Assembly (NCBI GenBank): GCA_025354965.1
Contig: JANXLW010000469.1
Location: 1 to 10,560 of the forward strand
Length of the DNA: 10,560 nucleotides
From: Betaproteobacteria bacterium
GTDB lineage: Bacteria > Pseudomonadota > Gammaproteobacteria > Burkholderiales > Burkholderiaceae_C
Direction: 5' to 3'
Positions 6,309 through 10,560 of the stretch are shown here, piece by piece. The translations under genes and the position numbers were made by a program. The notes beneath the pieces are model-generated. The model made no database searches and was not told the DNA's origin. It saw nothing but the letters and a program-made list of their open reading frames with translations. Positions within the stretch are counted from its first letter, which is position 1. Each line of letters opens with the position of its first letter.

Positions 6309-7113
6309 GATGGGGGCCAGCGGTAAATGCAAATGCAGCGTAGCCAACCACCCGGCCTTTGTCGCCAGCCGTGTCGCCGGAGTTGCACAGGCCCAAAAGT
6401 TGCGCCTGCAGAGGGTGTTGCCTGGCGGCCAGCAGCAAGCCGTTAACCGGCGTGGCGCCGCATGCCTGTTGGTGTGTCAGTCGGCCATCCAGGGCGAGAA
6501 TACTTTGCACCGTCTGTTGGTCAACGGTCTGCGCGGCACGGTACGGCAGAAAGTGCGACAGGTCGGTGCTGATGACGATCAGCGTCTCAGGCCCGCCCCA
6601 CAGTGTCTCCAGCACCTGGGCTACCTGCAGCGCCGTCGCGTCGCCAACCGCCAGCGGCAACAGCTTGAAATCCGCCAGCACCGTTTGCAAAAAAGGCAGT
6701 TGTACTTCGAGCGAATGCTCGGCGGCATGGGCGGCGCGACTCACCACGACCTGCGGCAAAGCAGCGATGGCGGCGACGGCAACCTGGTCAATCTGAATGT
6801 TACCCAGCGGTGTGGCAAAGGCATCGACATCCGGCAGCGCCAAGCCGCGCACCGGCACCCGATGCACCGGACCCAGCAAGACCACGCGCCGGATGGTTTC
6901 TCGCACTGAAGAGAGACACGTGTAAGCCAATGCAGCCGTTGCACCGGAATAGATATAGCCCGCATGAGGCACGACGATGACCTTGGGCGCATCGGCGTGG
7001 CTGGCGCCAGCCGCCTTGGCGCTTGCCAGCAACGCATTTATATCGCGTGATAGGGCAGCGCCCTGCCCGGCATAAAAGGTACCAGCTACAGCGGGTTGTC
7101 GAACTTGCAGCAT
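6298..7113 (-). CDS. amrB: Memo-like protein AmrB (AmmeMemoRadiSam system)
   Basis: Memo proteins share a fold with class III ring-opening dioxygenases; eukaryotic Memo1 binds a redox metal, while the bacterial role is unknown. The 271-aa product starts VRQPAVAGTFYAG, the family's usual opening. It shows PHAGYIYSG (His50), LLGPVH (His84), EHSLEVQLPFL, STDLSHFLPY and a late cysteine at 243. His50, His84 and Cys243 line up in order and spacing with the metal ligands I recall for human MEMO1 (His49, His81, Cys244), so the site appears intact. The ATG at 7113 is chosen because GGAG (7123-7120) sits six bases upstream. An ATG at 7125, directly after the dehydratase stop, would add four residues. 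Its stop overlaps amrA. Confidence 0.93.
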   Translation of the reverse strand: MLQVRQPAVAGTFYAGQGAALSRDINALLASAKAAGASHADAPKVIVVPHAGYIYSGATAALAYTCLSSVRETIRRVVLLGPVHRVPVRGLALPDVDAFATPLGNIQIDQVAVAAIAALPQVVVSRAAHAAEHSLEVQLPFLQTVLADFKLLPLAVGDATALQVAQVLETLWGGPETLIVISTDLSHFLPYRAAQTVDQQTVQSILALDGRLTHQQACGATPVNGLLLAARQHPLQAQLLGLCNSGDTAGDKGRVVGYAAFAFTAGPHHDY

Positions 7114-7119
7114 GGGGGA

Positions 7120-7123
7120 CTCC
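7120..7123 (-). promoter_or_regulatory. Ribosome binding site that decides the amrB start
   Basis: On the minus strand GGAG lies six bases before the ATG at 7113 and is part of the other candidate start codon's context at 7125. It comes within five bases of the dehydratase TGA, so ribosomes finishing the upstream gene could re-initiate here. This favours the 7113 start for amrB. Confidence 0.55.
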
Positions 7124-7125
7124 AT

Positions 7126-8088
7126 TCACTTGACCAGAAGCTCTCCAAAGCGGCACAAGTCGACATTGCCGCCACTGATGATGACGCCGACGCGCTTGCC
7201 GGCAAGCGGCAAACCGGCATGGCAGGCGCCAGCAAAACCGAGACAACCGGTAGGCTCCACCACCAACTTCATGCGCTCGGCAAAAAAGCGCATCGCCTCC
7301 AGTAACTGCGCATCACTGGCGGTCAGTACGTCTTGTACATCGCGCCGGATGACGCCGAAGGTGTACTGCCCCAGATGCTGGGTTTGCGCGCCATCGGCAA
7401 TGGTGACGGGCGTCTCGATGTGGACGATGGCACCCGAGCGAAACGACTGCTGGCCGTCATTGCCGGCTTGTGGCTCCACGCCGTATACCTTGCACAGCGG
7501 CGACAAGGCGCGCGCCGACATGGCCGAACCGCTAAGTAGTCCGCCACCGCCCAGCGGCACCAGCAAATAGTCAAGCGCGCCGACTTCGTCAAACAGTTCC
7601 TTGGCGGCAGTACCTTGGCCGGCGATCACGTCCGGATGGTCGTACGGCGGGATCAACGTCAGGCCGCGCTGCTGGGCGATCTCACGCGTCAAGGCCTCGC
7701 GGTCCTGCTTGAAGCGGTCAAACAAAATCACCTCGCCGCCATAACCGCGCGTCGCATCAGCTTTGGCTTGCGGCGCGTCCAGCGGCATCAGGATGGTGGC
7801 CGGTATGCCCAGCAGGCGTGCCGACAAGGCGATGGCCTGCGCATGGTTACCGGAAGAAAACGTGATCACGCCTGCCTTAGCTTGCGCAGCGCTGAACTTT
7901 GACAAGGCATTGAAAGCACCGCGAAACTTGAAAGCACCCATGCGCTGAAGGCTTTCGCATTTGAAGAATACACTGGCACCCAGCCGCTCATCTGCCGTGC
8001 GCGAACGCAACACGGGTGTCCGGTGAGCATGGCTTTCAAGCCGCAGTGCGGCGGCGATCACATCCTGATAGGTGGGCAAGGTCAACAC
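7126..8088 (-). CDS. Threonine/serine dehydratase-like PLP enzyme (fold type II)
   Basis: Enzymes of this family use pyridoxal phosphate to deaminate L-threonine or L-serine to a 2-keto acid and ammonia, or to racemise serine. From GTG 8088 the product is 320 aa, the usual length for the single-domain form without an ACT domain. It shows the PLP-binding lysine Lys54 in AFKFRGA, SSGNHAQA (78-85) contacting the cofactor, the phosphate loop GGGG (180-183) and a C-terminal ISGGNVD. The usual SFK is AFK here, a mild substitution. The frame stays open to a GTG at 8154, which would add 22 residues that do not look homologous. Family-like sequence begins at LTLPTYQDVIAAA, so the shorter form is preferred, though its Shine-Dalgarno is weak. 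It abuts amrB and is probably the first gene of that operon. Threonine dehydratase, serine dehydratase, serine racemase and hydroxyaspartate dehydratase cannot be told apart. Confidence 0.87.
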   Translation of the reverse strand: MLTLPTYQDVIAAALRLESHAHRTPVLRSRTADERLGASVFFKCESLQRMGAFKFRGAFNALSKFSAAQAKAGVITFSSGNHAQAIALSARLLGIPATILMPLDAPQAKADATRGYGGEVILFDRFKQDREALTREIAQQRGLTLIPPYDHPDVIAGQGTAAKELFDEVGALDYLLVPLGGGGLLSGSAMSARALSPLCKVYGVEPQAGNDGQQSFRSGAIVHIETPVTIADGAQTQHLGQYTFGVIRRDVQDVLTASDAQLLEAMRFFAERMKLVVEPTGCLGFAGACHAGLPLAGKRVGVIISGGNVDLCRFGELLVK

Positions 8089-8178
8089 GGTGAGGCTTTC
8101 ATTCAAGTCAAAGGCAGCGCAAAGAAAATCAGAACCAGTGTATCCAGAATGCACATCCCCGCATCAGCCAGTCTAACC
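8089..8178. promoter_or_regulatory. Divergent intergenic region between the dehydratase and the ABC permease
   Basis: This is the only divergent junction in the window. If the dehydratase starts at 8088, about 90 bases separate the two genes; if it starts at 8154 only 24 do. It is the obvious place for the promoter of the eight-gene minus-strand block and for a plus-strand promoter of the permease. It is locally more AT-rich than the flanking genes (for example around 8118-8131). I saw no convincing -35/-10 pair, operator palindrome or riboswitch fold on either strand, so the call rests on gene orientation. Confidence 0.4.
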
Positions 8179-10560
8179 ATGATCCACCCCCTTTTTGCGC
8201 TGCTGAAAACCTACTCCTGGCAAGAGTTGCGGCATCACCCCTGGCGCAACGCCGCCGCCGTGCTGGCCGTAATGCTGGGTGTGGCGCTGGCGTTTTCGGT
8301 GCACTTGATCAACGCTTCGGCACTGGACGAATTTTCACAGGCGGTGCGCGCTGTCGGTGGCCAGCCGGATCTGGAATTGCGCGCCGTGCAAGGCACAATT
8401 GACGAGGCGCTATTTGCCCGCGTCGCCAATCACCCTCAGGTGACGCTGGCCTCACCGGTGCTGGAAATCACCACCTATGCACTGACCGACACTGCGGAAC
8501 GGGTAACGCTGCGGCTGGTTGGCGTCGATGCCTTGCTGGTGGCTGGTGTGGCGCCGGCGCTGATGCCGCTACCCGCTGCCAACGCCGATCGCCTTGCGCT
8601 GTTCTCACCCAACAGCGTGTTTTTGAATGCTGCCGCGCGCAATCGTTTGAACAGCGACGCACTGCAACTGCAAAGCGCACTGCAAATCAAGACGGTGACG
8701 GTGGCCGGCAGCGTCAGTGCGGCCGGCAGCCCATTGGCGGTGATGGACATTGGCGCGGCGCAAGAGTTGTTTGGCAAGCAGGGTCAACTGACACGCATCG
8801 ATCTGCGCCTGCACAGCGGCGTGGACCAAAAAACCTTTGTGCAAGCACTGCAAAGTGCGCCTGGCTGGCCGGCCAATGTCACGCTGACGGAGCCCGGTGA
8901 CGCTCTGAAGCAAGTCAGCAACATGTCGCGCGCCTACCGCGTCAACCTCAGCGTGCTGGCCGGGGTGGCACTGTTCACCGGCGCCTTTCTGGTGTTCTCG
9001 GTGCTGTCCTTGAGCGTCGCCAAACGGGCGCAGCAATTTGCCTTGCTGGGCGTGTTGGGCCTGAACGCTCGCAACCGCCTGGCGCTGGTGTTGTGGGAGT
9101 CGCTGGCACTGGGCCTGGTCGGCAGCCTGGCCGGACTGGCGCTGGGCACCGCACTGGCCGCGCTGGCGCTGCGCCTGCTGGGTGGTGACCTGGGCGGTGG
9201 CTACTTTGCTGGCGCAGCACCCAGTCTGCAATGGGATGGCGCGGTCGCACTGCTCTACGCCATGGCGGGTGTGGCGGCCGCGCTGGTCGGTGGCTGGTGG
9301 CCGGCACGCCAGGCCCAGCAGCTGGCACCGGCGCATGCGCTCAAAGGTCTGGGTAGCGAACTGGTGACGCAGCGCAGTCATTGGGGCGGTATCGCATTGA
9401 TAGTTGCCAGCGTGCTGCTGGCAAAGGCGCCGGCCATTTTTGACATCCCGGTTGCGGCATATCTGGCAGTCGCTTTGCTGCTGCTGGGGGGCATCACCGC
9501 GCTGCCGTGGCTGATCGGTTTGTTGCTGGACCAGCTCGCGCCCTTGGTGGCACACCGCGCCCTGCCCCTATTGGCGGTGGAACGCGCCCGGCGTGTGCGC
9601 GGCAGTGCGGCGGTGGCGGTCAGTGGCGTTGTGGCGTCGCTCAGCCTGGCGGTGGCGCTGACCGTGATGGTGGCGAGTTTTCGTGAGTCGATGACGCGCT
9701 GGCTTGATCAGGTACTGCCGGCCGATCTGTATGTGCGCAGCGCCCGCAGTCTGGGTGCCAGCGACACGGTCTACTTCAGCCCTGAGTTTGTGCAGGCGGC
9801 GGCTCAGGTGGCCGGCGTGCAAGGGGTGCAGTCGCAACGCCTGATCTCGCTGCTGCTGGACCCGGCCCGGCCGGCCGTGGCGTTGATCGCCCGCGAGCTC
9901 GATAACCCGGCGCGCAACCTGCCGCTTATCGATGATCCCCTGGCGGTGCCAGCCGGGCAGATTGGCATCTATGTCAGCGAGGCCGTGGTTGACCTGCACG
10001 GCGCTGCCGCGGGCAAGGTGTTACCCCCGCTGACAGCCGCATTCCAGGCACTGGGAGCGTCGGCTCCGTCACAAGGCGCAGCATTTTTTGTCGCTGGAGT
10101 CTGGCGCGACTATGCCCGCCAGTCGGGCGCCATCGCTATCGACAAGCGTGCCTTCCAGCAACTCACGGGTGACCGGCGCGCCAATGACCTGGCACTCTGG
10201 CTCAGTCCGGGCGTGGAGACAGAACGGGTGCAGCAAGCGCTGCGCAAGCTGGCCGACGCTTCCAGCGAAGGCGCGGGGCAGTTGCTCGAATTTGGCACCT
10301 CCCGACAGATCCGCGCAACCTCGCTCAAAATCTTCGACCGCAGTTTTGCCGTCACCTACTGGCTGCAGGCGGTGGCCATCGGCATCGGTCTTTTTGGCGT
10401 AGCGGCAAGCTTTAGCGCACAGGTGCTGGCCCGGCGCAAAGAGTTCGGTCTGCTGGCCCACCTGGGCCTGACCCGACGCCAAATACTCGCCGTGGTGGCC
10501 TATGAAGGTGCCGCCTGGACCACCTTGGGCGCCCTCGCCGGCCTGGCTCTGGGTCTGGCG
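8179..10560 (+). CDS. FtsX-like ABC transporter permease, two-module type (3' end outside window)
   Basis: The frame from ATG 8179 is open for 794 codons to the window edge without a stop. The first helix (about residues 26-45) is followed by a large periplasmic domain, then helices at about 257-281, 301-334 and 355-373. A central membrane region covers about 393-442 and a new helix about 478-500. A second periplasmic domain and another helix at about 726-750 follow. The cytoplasmic coupling motif occurs twice: AKRAQQFALLGVLGLNARNR (from 281) and ARRKEFGLLAHLGLTRRQIL (from 751), each followed by a helix. This marks an internal duplication as in MacB/YbbP-type permeases. It needs a separate ATPase; the LolD-type protein at 1196-1858 is the only candidate here. 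Substrate is unknown; lipoprotein, lipid or peptide handling at the envelope is inferred from the family. About one helix and a short tail should lie beyond the window. Confidence 0.9.
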   Translation, partial: MIHPLFALLKTYSWQELRHHPWRNAAAVLAVMLGVALAFSVHLINASALDEFSQAVRAVGGQPDLELRAVQGTIDEALFARVANHPQVTLASPVLEITTYALTDTAERVTLRLVGVDALLVAGVAPALMPLPAANADRLALFSPNSVFLNAAARNRLNSDALQLQSALQIKTVTVAGSVSAAGSPLAVMDIGAAQELFGKQGQLTRIDLRLHSGVDQKTFVQALQSAPGWPANVTLTEPGDALKQVSNMSRAYRVNLSVLAGVALFTGAFLVFSVLSLSVAKRAQQFALLGVLGLNARNRLALVLWESLALGLVGSLAGLALGTALAALALRLLGGDLGGGYFAGAAPSLQWDGAVALLYAMAGVAAALVGGWWPARQAQQLAPAHALKGLGSELVTQRSHWGGIALIVASVLLAKAPAIFDIPVAAYLAVALLLLGGITALPWLIGLLLDQLAPLVAHRALPLLAVERARRVRGSAAVAVSGVVASLSLAVALTVMVASFRESMTRWLDQVLPADLYVRSARSLGASDTVYFSPEFVQAAAQVAGVQGVQSQRLISLLLDPARPAVALIARELDNPARNLPLIDDPLAVPAGQIGIYVSEAVVDLHGAAAGKVLPPLTAAFQALGASAPSQGAAFFVAGVWRDYARQSGAIAIDKRAFQQLTGDRRANDLALWLSPGVETERVQQALRKLADASSEGAGQLLEFGTSRQIRATSLKIFDRSFAVTYWLQAVAIGIGLFGVAASFSAQVLARRKEFGLLAHLGLTRRQILAVVAYEGAAWTTLGALAGLALGLA

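Noticed and set aside
8605..9555. Minus-strand 316-codon open frame rich in Gln, Arg and His
   Set aside because: It is the shadow of the permease, whose Leu/Ala/Val-rich codons read as Gln/Arg/Ser on the opposite strand. It has no domain or ribosome site, while the plus-strand frame shows FtsX motifs and helices.
1..10560. CRISPR arrays, tRNA or rRNA genes, insertion sequences, attachment sites and toxin-antitoxin pairs
   Set aside because: Nothing with the required repeats, cloverleaf, transposase or small-gene pair layout was found. Genes fill nearly the whole window, and no gap exceeds about 100 bases.

Overview
The window is GC-rich chromosomal DNA that reads as a betaproteobacterium, most likely Burkholderiales/Comamonadaceae (Rhodoferax- or Polaromonas-like). 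This rests on gene content, codon use and the style of the encoded proteins; no marker was searched. Ten essentially complete genes and two edge-truncated genes cover almost every base. There are no rRNA or tRNA genes, CRISPR arrays, transposases or integrases.

Layout. On the plus strand, the window opens with the last 30 codons of a membrane protein, which overlaps the start of miaA (tRNA dimethylallyltransferase). The 3' end of miaA carries a 58-bp double-hairpin repeat that is read in frame as a C-terminal extension. A LolD/MacB-type ABC ATPase follows three bases later. A block of eight minus-strand genes then runs from about 8.1 kb down to 1.86 kb. In transcription order it holds a PLP-dependent threonine/serine dehydratase-like enzyme, the Memo-like AmrB, the AMMECR1 protein AmrA, the radical SAM protein AmrS, a TonB-like proline-rich protein, an ExbB/TolQ proton-channel protein and two different ExbD proteins. 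From 8179 to the window end the plus strand encodes a large FtsX-like ABC permease, cut off by the window edge. It is the plausible partner of the ATPase 6.3 kb upstream.

How the genes fit together. The dehydratase, amrB, amrA and amrS abut or overlap, so they look like one translationally coupled unit around the conserved but functionally obscure AMMECR1/Memo/radical-SAM trio. A 75-bp gap separates it from the tonB-like/exbB/exbD/exbD unit, which should form a proton-motive-force-driven inner-membrane motor with a periplasmic arm. The TonB-like arm lacks a recognisable TonB C-terminal domain and ends in a short two-cysteine module, so its outer-membrane partner is unclear. The whole minus-strand block sits between an ABC ATPase and the FtsX-type permease that would be expected next to it.

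The most unusual items are the repeat-derived MiaA tail, the non-canonical TonB/ExbBDD motor, the dehydratase-Memo-AMMECR1-radical-SAM operon, and the split ABC transporter.
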